A DNA stretch of 56,034 nucleotides from Planctomycetaceae bacterium (lineage in GTDB: Bacteria > Planctomycetota > Planctomycetia > Pirellulales > Pirellulaceae): NCBI GenBank assembly GCA_018658605.1, contig JABHUV010000370.1, forward strand, positions 1-56,034, in the 5' to 3' direction. The notes under the pieces are model-generated. The model was given only the letters and a program-made list of their open reading frames with translations. It was not told where the DNA came from and did not search any database. The stretch's first letter is position 1. The number at the start of each line of letters is the position of its first letter. Shown piece after piece: positions 8,795 through 16,890 of the stretch. Made by a program: the position numbers and the translations under genes.

Positions 8795-8839
8795 CGCTCA
8801 CAACATACAAACTTTTTCAACCTAACACTCTTTCATTAA

Positions 8840-9370
8840 GTGACTCGGAAAATGCCCAGAAGCCCCGAAACAAAACGATCTTACAAACGACTACCCAAAG
8901 GTCCCAATGGGGGGATCGAATTGCTGTTAATTCAGTCTGTCGATAACCTTGGACACGCTGGTGACATTGTCGAAGTAAAGCCTGGATTTGCAAATAACTA
9001 TTTGATTCCCAACGCCATGGCCACGATTGCCTCGGAACACCATAAGCGAATGGTCGAAAAACATCGCGCCAAGATTCAAGCACAAGCTCAAGCACGCTTG
9101 GCTGGCCGCCGTGAAAGCGCTGCCAAGCTCGCCGAAGAAAGTGTTACGATTGAATCCAAAGCCAACGAAGAAGGCGTCCTTTACGGTAGCGTCGGCGTTA
9201 ACGACATCGTTGATCATTTACGCGGTAAGAACTACGCGATCAACAGTGAAAACGTCATTATTGATGGGCAAATTAAAGAACACGGGTTATTCACCGTCAA
9301 AGTACACTTACACCAAGACGTTGACGATGTTGAATTGAAGGTTTGGGTTGTCCCACCAACTAGCGAATAA
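8840..9370 (+). CDS. rplI: Large-subunit ribosomal protein L9
   Basis: Ribosomal protein binding 23S rRNA domain V. The L9 core begins at about residue 27 (IELLLIQSVDNLGHAGDIVEVKPGFANNYLIP), followed by the long connecting helix (residues 65-100, rich in Lys, Ala, Gln) and the C-terminal domain ending LKVWVVP. A basic N-terminal extension of about 26 residues precedes the core; whether it is translated depends on the start, GTG 8840 or ATG 8852, neither with a clear ribosome site. It starts 45 bases after ssb, leaving no room for rpsR. A terminator follows. Confidence 0.93.
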   Translation: MTRKMPRSPETKRSYKRLPKGPNGGIELLLIQSVDNLGHAGDIVEVKPGFANNYLIPNAMATIASEHHKRMVEKHRAKIQAQAQARLAGRRESAAKLAEESVTIESKANEEGVLYGSVGVNDIVDHLRGKNYAINSENVIIDGQIKEHGLFTVKVHLHQDVDDVELKVWVVPPTSE

Positions 9371-9410
9371 TCTCTGCTCAATTCAATATCCATCTTGTTC
9401 TAGACATCAC

Positions 9411-9446
9411 AAAAGCTCTGCCGCAAAAAATCGGCCGAGCTTTTTT
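9411..9446 (+). terminator. Intrinsic terminator after rplI
   Basis: AAAAGCTC-T-GCCG pairs with CGGC-C-GAGCTTTT around a short loop and is followed by T residues (9441-9446). It lies 40 bases beyond the rplI stop, closing the rplY-pth-rpsF-ssb-rplI cluster before dnaB. Confidence 0.8.
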
Positions 9447-9559
9447 GCTAAGCTGTTGCTTCAGACCAATGCATTAATCAGTGAAGCCGTGTACAATGAT
9501 GGCTTAGTTATGACATTCGCTGAAAAATAACACCTTTTCGTTTGGATCACTGCGACTTA

Positions 9560-10996
9560 ATGGCAATAGCTCCCGACCAACGCGCTAACGGCAAATTATC
9601 AACCACTGCTGACTTTCTCGAACGCCAACCGCCCTATGATCTCAATGCGGAAAAGGGGGTTCTCGGCAGTATCTTGCTGATGCCTGACGTGATCGATGAG
9701 GTCATTTTGATAATACGTGCGGAAGATTATTTTGATGAAGCTCATCAAAAACTCTACCAAACGATGAAGGACATGCACGACGATGGTCAAAAAATCGACA
9801 CAATGTTGCTCGTTGACCGCTTAAAAACCGCGGGACTATATGAGCTAATCGGCGGCGCTGGATTCCTCGCCGAAATAGGAAAAGCGGTCCCCAATGCCGC
9901 ACACGCCGTTTATTACGCGGAAATCGTTCGCGAAAAATCAACCTACCGTTCGCTGATTGATGTGAGCACGGAAATCTTAAAAGACGCCTACGATCAAAAC
10001 AACGATTCGCGAAACTTGCTAAGCCAAGCAGAACAAAAAATATTCGGTATTGTCGATGACCGTGGTCATAATACCGTTTCGCCGTTGAATGACATTTTAC
10101 ATGAAGCAATGGACCGCATGGACGCTCGGATGAGTGGCAATTATGCCGACGATGCTGTAGCGACCCATTTCCAAGACCTTGACAACATTACCGGTGGATT
10201 ACACGCAAACGAATTGATTATCCTAGCGGCTCGCCCCAGCATGGGAAAAACTGCTCTTGCGATGAACATCACCGAAAATGTCGCTGTGCTTAGCGATCAG
10301 CCCGTTTTATTCGTTAGTTTAGAAATGTCCAAATTGGAATTGTGCGATCGCTTGCTGTGTAGCGCAGCGAGAGTTAATGGTCAAAAACTGCGGAATGGGA
10401 ACATTGGCAATGACGAAAGAAAACAACTGATAGAAAAAGCGGGGGAGATGAGCAATGCTCCACTATATGTTGACGATGCACCGAGTCGTACCGTCAGCGA
10501 AATAGCTGCGTCTGCTAGACGAATCCGCCGACGCCAAGGTAAGCTCGGTTTAATCGTCGTCGACTATCTACAACTTATCGAACCCGATAATCCACGTGAC
10601 CCACGGCAAGAGCAAGTCGCAAAAATGGCTCGCCGCCTCAAAGGACTCGCACGAGACCTTTCCGTCCCCGTACTGTGCCTGTCGCAATTAAACCGACAAA
10701 CGGAGGGTACGGGCGACCATCGCCCGAAATTAAGCCACTTACGTGAATCTGGCGCGATCGAACAAGACGCTGATGTTGTTATGTTTATTCACCGTGAAGA
10801 ATACTATCAACGCGGTGATGACGCTGAACAATATGCGGGCCAAGCTGAGATTATTGTTGCTAAGCAACGTAACGGCCCAACTGGGGAAATCGAAATGCTG
10901 TGGCAAAAAGACTTCACCCGCTTCGTCGACAAGGCACCTGAACGCTTGCAAGCATTTGATGACTTCAATGCCGTACCAGCTGGCGACCCTTTCTAA
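9560..10996 (+). CDS. dnaB: Replicative DNA helicase DnaB
   Basis: Hexameric 5'-3' helicase at the replication fork. The 478-residue protein shows the N-terminal primase-interaction domain (PPYDLNAEKGVLGSILL near 24), the RecA-like domain with Walker A AARPSMGKTALAMN near 225, the FVSLEMS segment, Walker B LIVVDYLQLI near 338, the LSQLNRQTE loop and the ESGAIEQDADVVMFIHREEYY region near 395-415. ATG 9560 is preferred; a TTG at 9542 in the same frame would add six residues. Starts 114 bases after the terminator behind rplI, so it has its own promoter or relies on readthrough. No intein is seen. Confidence 0.95.
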   Translation: MAIAPDQRANGKLSTTADFLERQPPYDLNAEKGVLGSILLMPDVIDEVILIIRAEDYFDEAHQKLYQTMKDMHDDGQKIDTMLLVDRLKTAGLYELIGGAGFLAEIGKAVPNAAHAVYYAEIVREKSTYRSLIDVSTEILKDAYDQNNDSRNLLSQAEQKIFGIVDDRGHNTVSPLNDILHEAMDRMDARMSGNYADDAVATHFQDLDNITGGLHANELIILAARPSMGKTALAMNITENVAVLSDQPVLFVSLEMSKLELCDRLLCSAARVNGQKLRNGNIGNDERKQLIEKAGEMSNAPLYVDDAPSRTVSEIAASARRIRRRQGKLGLIVVDYLQLIEPDNPRDPRQEQVAKMARRLKGLARDLSVPVLCLSQLNRQTEGTGDHRPKLSHLRESGAIEQDADVVMFIHREEYYQRGDDAEQYAGQAEIIVAKQRNGPTGEIEMLWQKDFTRFVDKAPERLQAFDDFNAVPAGDPF

Positions 10997-11070
10997 GAAT
11001 TCTCGCTACGAATCCCCAAATATCTCCAACGCCTAGACGCGCGTTGAATTTTGGTCGTAAATACGTATTG

Positions 11071-11083
11071 CCCCATGAGGGGG
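11071..11083. repeat. Short GC-rich hairpin after dnaB
   Basis: CCCC-ATGA-GGGG forms a compact hairpin 75 bases after the dnaB stop; a TTTTTT run follows only 10 bases later (11094-11099). It could be a weak terminator for dnaB, but the spacing is poor. Confidence 0.3.
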
Positions 11084-11226
11084 AATATTGTATTTTTTCC
11101 TATCTTTGCAGCCTATTTCTACATGTAATCAAATCGATAACATGTACGTTTGCAGCAAACGAATTCATATACACCCGCGAATATAAGCAAGTCGTTTTCG
11201 TATTGCCTGCGAATTGACAAATACCT

Positions 11227-12768
11227 ATGCATCCAACTATATGTGTCAAACATCTAATCGCTCTCAGTGCCATCAGCATTGCGATATTTCTTTGCAGCAA
11301 ACCTTTGCCGCTGCGGGCTCAAGATCCCGCAATATTCCCACCGGCAACCAACTCACCGATTCCATCATCAGTGCCCGTCGCGCCATCGCCTCCAGATAAA
11401 CAATCCTCGTCCACAATCTCTAATCCATCCAATCCCCACCCAGAATTCCAAGGAACGCCGGTGATTTCCATTGAGTTCAAGGGAAATCGATATTTAACTG
11501 CGGAAAAACTGTATGGTGCCATTAAGACCCGCATCGATCGATCGTTCGATTCCACCATCATCAAAGAAGATGTACGACGACTGTACCGTACCGGCCTTAT
11601 CCGCGATGTTCGTTTACTAACTAAGACATCCGCCCAAGGTGTTCATCTTACATTTGAGATCTTTGAGCGACCAACGATCAATACGGTCCGCTTTATCGGA
11701 AATAGAATGTTTCTCGACAACAAACTCACCAAGCAATCAGATTTGCGTGGTGGTGATGCCTTAGATATATTCGCGATTGAAGATGCAAAACGAAAAATTG
11801 AAGAACTATATCACGAAAAAGGTCACCCCAAAGCCCACGTTACAATCCTCGAGGGCAATAAACCAGACCAACGAAACGTCGTTTTCTACATCGATGAAGG
11901 ACCTCGTGAAAAGATTGCCAAAATCGAAGTTGTCGGAAATGACCCGCGATTAGCAACCGACGCGCGCTTAAAAACGCAGCTACAGGCTAAAGATAAGCTT
12001 ACTAATTGGCTCTACGGCGGAGACTACGTACCTAAGGCTATCGATGCCGACGTGCAACAGTTGATTAGCTATTACCGTAATCTCGGTTACTTTCAAGCAA
12101 CCGCTGGGAGGCAAATCGAATACGATGAATCCGGTCATTGGGTAACACTACGGTTCATCGTCAACGAAGGCCCACGTTATCGGATCGGTTCAATATCGAT
12201 TCAGGGTAACAACCGAGTATCATCTCCGACGTTGCAACCGCTCTTAACAATTCAAAATGATGACTATTTCAATCGGGGTGAATTATCTACCGTACTCGAT
12301 TCACTAAAAGAACTCTACGGAAAACTTGGGTTTATATATTCAACAGTGACTCCCGATATCCGCTTCAAAGAAGTTCCTGGGGAATTAGATATCGTTTTTC
12401 AAATAGTCGAAGGGGATCAGTTCAAAATTGGTCGTATTGACGCCCATATCAGCGGACTCAACCCACACACCAAAAATGCCGTCGTCCTCAACCGACTCTC
12501 ACTCATTCCCGGTTATCTGGCAAACAATCGAGAGGTCAAAGCTAGTGAGCGACGATTGCGATTTAGCAGCCTATTTAACTCGGATCCAAGCATGGGCACG
12601 CCACCTTCCATTGTCATCCGTACTGACGCCATCGATGCCATGCTTAGCAACGGGGTTCCTGAGCAACAACAACCTGAAAACAATCGCACAATTCGTGGGC
12701 AAAGCCCACCGACAGCAAATCCAAACATTAATCCGGTAAATCGCACTTCCGCTTTCCCGTTGCGGTAA
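11227..12768 (+). CDS. POTRA-domain protein: BamA periplasmic part without barrel
   Basis: Exported 513-residue protein with an N-terminal signal peptide (hydrophobic segment about residues 11-30), a Pro/Ser-rich linker to about 75, then about five POTRA repeats, each opening with a beta strand and a G-N/G-D turn: VISIEFKGNRYL near 79, INTVRFIGNRMF near 155, IAKIEVVGNDPRL near 235, IGSISIQGNNRV near 320 and IGRIDAHISGL near 400. The chain ends in a Pro/Asn-rich tail with no beta-barrel. In BamA proteins the POTRAs receive unfolded outer-membrane proteins. The barrel is in the next gene, 27 bases downstream. The start is the first ATG before the signal peptide. POTRA assignment is firm; the claim that it works with the next gene is inference. 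Confidence 0.83.
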   Translation: MHPTICVKHLIALSAISIAIFLCSKPLPLRAQDPAIFPPATNSPIPSSVPVAPSPPDKQSSSTISNPSNPHPEFQGTPVISIEFKGNRYLTAEKLYGAIKTRIDRSFDSTIIKEDVRRLYRTGLIRDVRLLTKTSAQGVHLTFEIFERPTINTVRFIGNRMFLDNKLTKQSDLRGGDALDIFAIEDAKRKIEELYHEKGHPKAHVTILEGNKPDQRNVVFYIDEGPREKIAKIEVVGNDPRLATDARLKTQLQAKDKLTNWLYGGDYVPKAIDADVQQLISYYRNLGYFQATAGRQIEYDESGHWVTLRFIVNEGPRYRIGSISIQGNNRVSSPTLQPLLTIQNDDYFNRGELSTVLDSLKELYGKLGFIYSTVTPDIRFKEVPGELDIVFQIVEGDQFKIGRIDAHISGLNPHTKNAVVLNRLSLIPGYLANNREVKASERRLRFSSLFNSDPSMGTPPSIVIRTDAIDAMLSNGVPEQQQPENNRTIRGQSPPTANPNINPVNRTSAFPLR

Positions 12769-12795
12769 GCCATCGGTAACTTCATAGGCACGCAC

Positions 12796-14394
12796 ATGAA
12801 ACGAACTTTTTCTTTCTCCTACAAGCAGCTTAGCTGTAATATCCTCGGTGTAGTGATCCTGTTAAGTATGCTCGGGTGCTCAATATCCAATTCTGCACAC
12901 AGCGTCGATAGTCCCGCTAGTTTACTCGATGGTCAACCCACACCTGCTGAATCCACAGACGACGGTTTTCGTATCGAACCTGTTTTCGACAACGCCAGCG
13001 TTAATACGCTACGGCAAACATCTCAACGGCCCGTTACATCCGCTACACGGGCATCTAATACTGCGAGTACCGACCAAGAGAACACCGTGGTAATTCGAGC
13101 CCAAAGTCCCACCCCGCAAGATAACGCCACCCCCAACCGTGAGTCTACCTCTAATGGTGTCACATCTGCGGATTTCGTGGAACTAGACAACCCTAGCGAG
13201 GTGCTACGAATTGATGATCAAGCGTCTCCGAACGTCTCGCTAGCGTCTTTGCAGCAGTCGCCATTAGCACCCAATGATGACTCTGTCAGTCCGCTGTTCG
13301 ATCCTAATGCCAATCTCAATTCCGTTCCATTTGATGTTTTTGTGGAAGAGGGGCGTACGGGCCGATTCGTATTTGGTGTCGGAGTGAATTCGGATGCTGG
13401 CGTCACCGGCACGATTGTTATTGATGAACGAAATTTTGATTATGAAGCCGTTCCGCACAACTGGGATGACTTTATCGAAGGTCGTGCTTTTAGAGGTGGC
13501 GGTCAAGGCTTTCGCTTGGAAGCAATGCCCGGGCAAAACTGGTCTCGCTATATGCTTCAATACTCTAATCCCTATTTCAATGATACTAAAGTCAGTTTCA
13601 ATACCAGCGCGTTCCTATACGATCGAATTTACCAGGATTGGAGTGAGAACCGAGTCGGCGGTCGCTTTTCCTTTGGTTATCGACTGACACCAGATCTTTC
13701 CGTAAATACAGCATTGCGTATTGAACAGGTCGGACTAGATAACCCCAGCACACTAGGCGTACCCGCCCTTGACGAAGCCTTGGGCGACAACAATCTTGTC
13801 GGTTTTCGATTGGGTTTAAAGCACGATACTCGCGACACCCCCTTCCTCGCAACCGAAGGGCATTACTTTTCGACAGACGTGGAACAAGTCGTCGGCAGTT
13901 TCGATTACACAAGGGGGTCCATCGAATACCGAAAGTACAACCTTATCAGAGAACGAGCAGACGGTTCTGGGCGACATGTATTGTCATGGGCCCTGCAATT
14001 AGACGTAACGGGAGATAATACACCGATTTACGATCACTATTTTGCAGGTGGCTATCAAACGATTCGTGGTTTTCGTTACAGAGGAGCATCTCCCGTTACC
14101 GGCGGTGTGCAAACCGGTGGCCATATGCGATTCCTAGGGACCGTTCAATACATGTTCCCCTTCACTGCCGACGATATGCTAAGAGGTGTCGTATTTACTG
14201 ACTTTGGTACAGTTGAAGAACAATATTCACTGCAAAGCGAAGATTTTCGAGTCGTCGTCGGTGCTGGTCTGCGGATTGCCGTTCCCTTTATGTCTCAAGC
14301 ACCGTTCGCATTAGACTTCGGGTTCCCTCTTAACAGCGCCGACACCGATCAGAAACAAACTTTCAGCTTCTTCATGGGCTTCAGTCGCGGTTAA
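12796..14394 (+). CDS. Omp85/BamA-type outer-membrane barrel with lipoprotein signal
   Basis: 532 residues. The N-terminus has a lipoprotein signal with lipobox LSMLGC (Cys28), followed by a Ser/Thr/Asn/Pro-rich disordered region to about 180 with no POTRA, then the barrel. Barrel evidence: FVFGVGVNSDAGVTG near 191, alternating aromatic strands (LQYSNPYFNDTKVSF), the Omp85 loop-6 motif in GYQTIRGFRYRG (IRGF at 423-426), VVFTDFGTV near 470, and an aromatic-rich end FSFFMGFSRG like a beta-signal. Together with the preceding POTRA protein it would make up a complete BamA split in two chains, the second anchored by lipid. The stop TAA overlaps the stop of the next, convergent gene. Confidence 0.8.
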   Translation: MKRTFSFSYKQLSCNILGVVILLSMLGCSISNSAHSVDSPASLLDGQPTPAESTDDGFRIEPVFDNASVNTLRQTSQRPVTSATRASNTASTDQENTVVIRAQSPTPQDNATPNRESTSNGVTSADFVELDNPSEVLRIDDQASPNVSLASLQQSPLAPNDDSVSPLFDPNANLNSVPFDVFVEEGRTGRFVFGVGVNSDAGVTGTIVIDERNFDYEAVPHNWDDFIEGRAFRGGGQGFRLEAMPGQNWSRYMLQYSNPYFNDTKVSFNTSAFLYDRIYQDWSENRVGGRFSFGYRLTPDLSVNTALRIEQVGLDNPSTLGVPALDEALGDNNLVGFRLGLKHDTRDTPFLATEGHYFSTDVEQVVGSFDYTRGSIEYRKYNLIRERADGSGRHVLSWALQLDVTGDNTPIYDHYFAGGYQTIRGFRYRGASPVTGGVQTGGHMRFLGTVQYMFPFTADDMLRGVVFTDFGTVEEQYSLQSEDFRVVVGAGLRIAVPFMSQAPFALDFGFPLNSADTDQKQTFSFFMGFSRG

Positions 14395-15059
14395 CCGAAT
14401 TGCAGCATTAAGATCATCGTCAAAATGATGGTCAATGCGCCGATGATCCACACAATTATATTCTTATTTCGCTTGAATTGAATTTTCTCTTCTGGCGTAC
14501 GACTCCGCAGTTCCATCTCGTTAACGCCCCGCCCCACTGTTGCTGGTTCTGCGTCGACTCGAACGCCGACTGTTATCGCCGCTTCTGTACTTTGATGGGG
14601 ATCGGGACGCGTTTCAATCTGCTCGTCGTCCAAGTGAAAATCAGGCGGTAACAGATCATCGACGGCGACATCCGTTTCGGCGCTAACGGGTGCTTCGTCA
14701 ACGTCATCGTCAATAATGTCAATCGGCGGACGATCTCCGGGTACCGGCGTCGACGAGGCAGCAGACTCAGTGTCATCAACCGATTCTTTCACATCTCCGT
14801 CACTAGTGACAATTGACGGTGAATCCTCAGAAACCGGTGGTAACGAATCGCTGGCTACAGGTCTTTTGTACCCAGGCGGAAAAAGCGGAGCAGTCGTTGT
14901 AACGTCTTTGGCTGCTAAGGTAACATTTGTAGGTGAATCACCGTCGAGATCATCTGGGCAAATTATCCCCTCACAATGTGGACAAACAACCTCTTCGCCT
15001 GTGACGGCAGCGTTAAACAAACCGTTGCACAGCGGGCATTCAAATTCGAGCGAGTCCAT
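14391..15059 (-). CDS. Zinc-ribbon membrane protein of unknown function
   Basis: 222-residue protein. Residues 6-30 hold two CxxC pairs (CPLC and CPHC followed by another Cys in IICPDD), consistent with a zinc ribbon or rubredoxin-like knuckle. The middle (about 45-185) is acidic, Ser/Thr/Pro-rich and probably disordered, with basic KRNKN just before a C-terminal transmembrane helix (VWIIGALTIILTMILMLQF). It is thus likely a tail-anchored protein with a cytoplasmic zinc finger. ATG 15059 with AGGA 8 bases upstream is chosen over an earlier in-frame start at 15083. It converges on the barrel gene, the two stop codons sharing the sequence TTAA at 14391-14394. No family name is recognised. Confidence 0.75.
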   Translation of the reverse strand: MDSLEFECPLCNGLFNAAVTGEEVVCPHCEGIICPDDLDGDSPTNVTLAAKDVTTTAPLFPPGYKRPVASDSLPPVSEDSPSIVTSDGDVKESVDDTESAASSTPVPGDRPPIDIIDDDVDEAPVSAETDVAVDDLLPPDFHLDDEQIETRPDPHQSTEAAITVGVRVDAEPATVGRGVNEMELRSRTPEEKIQFKRNKNIIVWIIGALTIILTMILMLQFG

Positions 15060-15116
15060 GTAAGCAATCCTGATTAGCGACAAACATCTCTAACGGCATG
15101 ATACACCAACGGACAC

Positions 15117-15986
15117 TCAGTCCGTTAGTGCTTCTCCGATAGCGTAAACTTCATCAACATTTAGAATCTGGTCATTCGACTCAAACAGTCGCGATACCGC
15201 CGCTTTGTGGATCTTCATTTTTAACCCGCCCACTCCAATCGCTCCATAAGTTGTTTTACCTTCGACAACTCTGGCGGTATCCAGTACATCAACGCCCTCA
15301 ATACCCGCTGGAGCGACAGCATTGAGATCGACAAGTACTTTTAATGAATCACTCGATCGCCAAATTTCCTGCGGTAACAATTGCACTCCGCTCGCACCAG
15401 CGGCCACAACCACATCACAATCGTCAATTAGGTTCGGCAATTGATCTGATTCAGACACCATAACGCCTGTAACGGACGCACCGTCCACTGCATCTGAAAT
15501 CACTTGTGCGGCTACGTCAGCTCGCTCAGCCGTTCTCGACGCCAACTTGACCTCGGCACCCTGTGTCGCCAACAACCGGCCTACCCGCTGTCCTACAGAC
15601 CCCGTTCCAGCCAAAACCAACGCTCGGCATTGAGATAGTTCAACGTGATTTGCGGCGGCCAAGACAGCCGCCGCAGCCGTCGTATTTGCACCATTAGCAT
15701 CGAGCATCACAGAAACTCGCAACGGACCGAAAAAACAGCGCAGAGTCGCCTCTAGCAAAGCCTCGCCCTGTTGTACATCCGTACCGCCAATGAACACCGC
15801 TGTATGACGTAAATCCTCCGGACCGCGAGTAAACATTGCACCATGCACTAGCTTTTCAACTTGTTGGATCCCCACGTCATGATATTGCAGCAGCTGCAGT
15901 TCTGTGGAATCCACGGCGACCAACGCATCAAATACACTAGCATGAGTGTCCGGGTCTAACTGAATAAGAACATTACTCTTTGTCAT
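15117..15986 (-). CDS. Methylene-tetrahydromethanopterin/tetrahydrofolate dehydrogenase (MtdA/MtdB family)
   Basis: Predicted NAD(P)-dependent oxidation of methylene-H4MPT (or methylene-H4F) to the methenyl form, in C1 oxidation or formaldehyde detoxification. The 289 residues match MtdA/MtdB length and landmarks: LIQLDPDTHASVFDA at the start, the HGAMFTRG stretch near 48, FIGGTDVQQGE near 65, FFGPLRVSVMLDANGANTTAAA near 85-106 (pterin side), the nucleotide-binding LAGTGSVGQRVG at 125-136, and IGVGGLKMKIHKA near 253. Start ATG 15986 fits MtdA; an in-frame TTG lies at 16010. It follows fae on the same strand but behind a terminator, so it probably has its own promoter. MtdA and MtdB cannot be separated by eye; neighbouring fae favours MtdB function. 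Confidence 0.87.
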   Translation of the reverse strand: MTKSNVLIQLDPDTHASVFDALVAVDSTELQLLQYHDVGIQQVEKLVHGAMFTRGPEDLRHTAVFIGGTDVQQGEALLEATLRCFFGPLRVSVMLDANGANTTAAAAVLAAANHVELSQCRALVLAGTGSVGQRVGRLLATQGAEVKLASRTAERADVAAQVISDAVDGASVTGVMVSESDQLPNLIDDCDVVVAAGASGVQLLPQEIWRSSDSLKVLVDLNAVAPAGIEGVDVLDTARVVEGKTTYGAIGVGGLKMKIHKAAVSRLFESNDQILNVDEVYAIGEALTD

Positions 15987-16100
15987 CAGGAAGCTTTCTT
16001 TCTCAAACAAACTCTGGCAGGGGATAGTCTACTCGCCCTTGTTCGCAAATTACAAACAACTGTCTGGAACAAGAATTACTCTGCATTAATTGTAGACAAT

Positions 16101-16142
16101 AAAAAACCCATCTCCCGCGGAAAATCCAACGTGAGATGGGTT
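16101..16142 (-). terminator. Intrinsic terminator after fae
   Basis: Read on the minus strand, AACCCATCTC pairs with GAGATGGGTT across a 20-base loop with a further GC-rich inner part, followed by TTTTTT. It lies 36 bases beyond the fae stop and separates fae from the mtdA/B-like gene. Confidence 0.85.
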
Positions 16143-16177
16143 GTGTGTTGATGAAACCAGCAACAGTCACGGGGCAA

Positions 16178-16675
16178 TTAACATCCCTTGTATGGATGTG
16201 CTGCAGAGTCACGACCGTCAAGCATTGCTTGAGCAGAAGGTGTTCCGGACATTGCATTTTTGATCGCTTCCAATGTCGCTTCGTAGTTGTACTGGTGAAT
16301 TTTTGCATCATCTTCAGCTGCTGGGTGAATAAAGACACCACAGACGATAACGAGATCTTCAGCTTGATCAGCACTAATCACGCCTTCTTTAACAGAATCA
16401 GCAACTGCTTCAGCAACAGCAACTTGAGCAGGTCCAAACATTTGCACCGCTTGCTTCATGCCTTTGATAGTCACTTTTGTGATCATCACGGTAGCAGGTT
16501 TTACAGCGAGATTAGGTTCTAATACTGCTAGCAGATTTGAGTGACCTTCGCTTTGGCGAGCAAGCGCATTTGCAAATGCCGTGCCGACAGGACCATCTTT
16601 ACTACCAACTAACAAATCAATATGGGCAATTTCATTTCCATCGCCAACAAGACTTTCTCCAACAAACATGGACAT
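16178..16675 (-). CDS. fae: Formaldehyde-activating enzyme
   Basis: Speeds the condensation of formaldehyde with tetrahydromethanopterin to methylene-H4MPT. The 165-residue protein shows the strongly conserved Fae pattern: VGESLVGDGNEIAHIDL with the catalytic His at residue 18, LLAVLEPNL near 48, KPATVMITKVTI, QAVQMFGPAQ near 76-85, GVFIHPAAEDDAKI near 112-125 and YNYEAT. The start ATG at 16675 has GGAGAG six bases upstream. It diverges from the ATP-grasp gene; the intergenic region carries repeated GTAAAC motifs. In Methylobacterium fae also lies next to an ATP-grasp gene (orf17), which supports a shared C1 role. Confidence 0.95.
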   Translation of the reverse strand: MSMFVGESLVGDGNEIAHIDLLVGSKDGPVGTAFANALARQSEGHSNLLAVLEPNLAVKPATVMITKVTIKGMKQAVQMFGPAQVAVAEAVADSVKEGVISADQAEDLVIVCGVFIHPAAEDDAKIHQYNYEATLEAIKNAMSGTPSAQAMLDGRDSAAHPYKGC

Positions 16676-16795
16676 AAGTAACTCTCCATATACTAATAAA
16701 CTAAGAACTGATTTTTAAATAAAAACAAAACTGACGGTATCGCTTTAAAACAAAGTGGCTAATCTTTACTAGGGATTCAAGCAAGCCGTTTTACC

Positions 16796-16835
16796 CCGTA
16801 AACTACGGAGTAAACAATTAAGTGCAGTTGTTTAC
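16796..16835. promoter_or_regulatory. Cluster of GTAAAC inverted repeats between fae and ATP-grasp gene
   Basis: CCGTA-AAC-TACGG is a palindrome at 16796-16808; GTAAACAA at 16810-16817 and TTGTTTAC at 16828-16835 form a perfect 8-base inverted repeat with 10 bases between. GTAAAC/GTTTAC thus occurs three times in 40 bases, with a near copy GTTTTAC at 16789. The cluster lies in the divergent control region about 120-160 bases before fae and about 55-95 before the ATP-grasp gene. A dimeric regulator binding here is inferred. Confidence 0.5.
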
Positions 16836-16890
16836 GTCATTTGACATTACAACGGCGCTTTTATCAACATCCCCCCAATCTTAATTTCAA

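Noticed and set aside
12760..12800. Frameshift splitting a normal BamA gene
   Set aside because: The second protein starts with its own lipoprotein signal and a long non-homologous linker, so two separate genes are the simpler reading.
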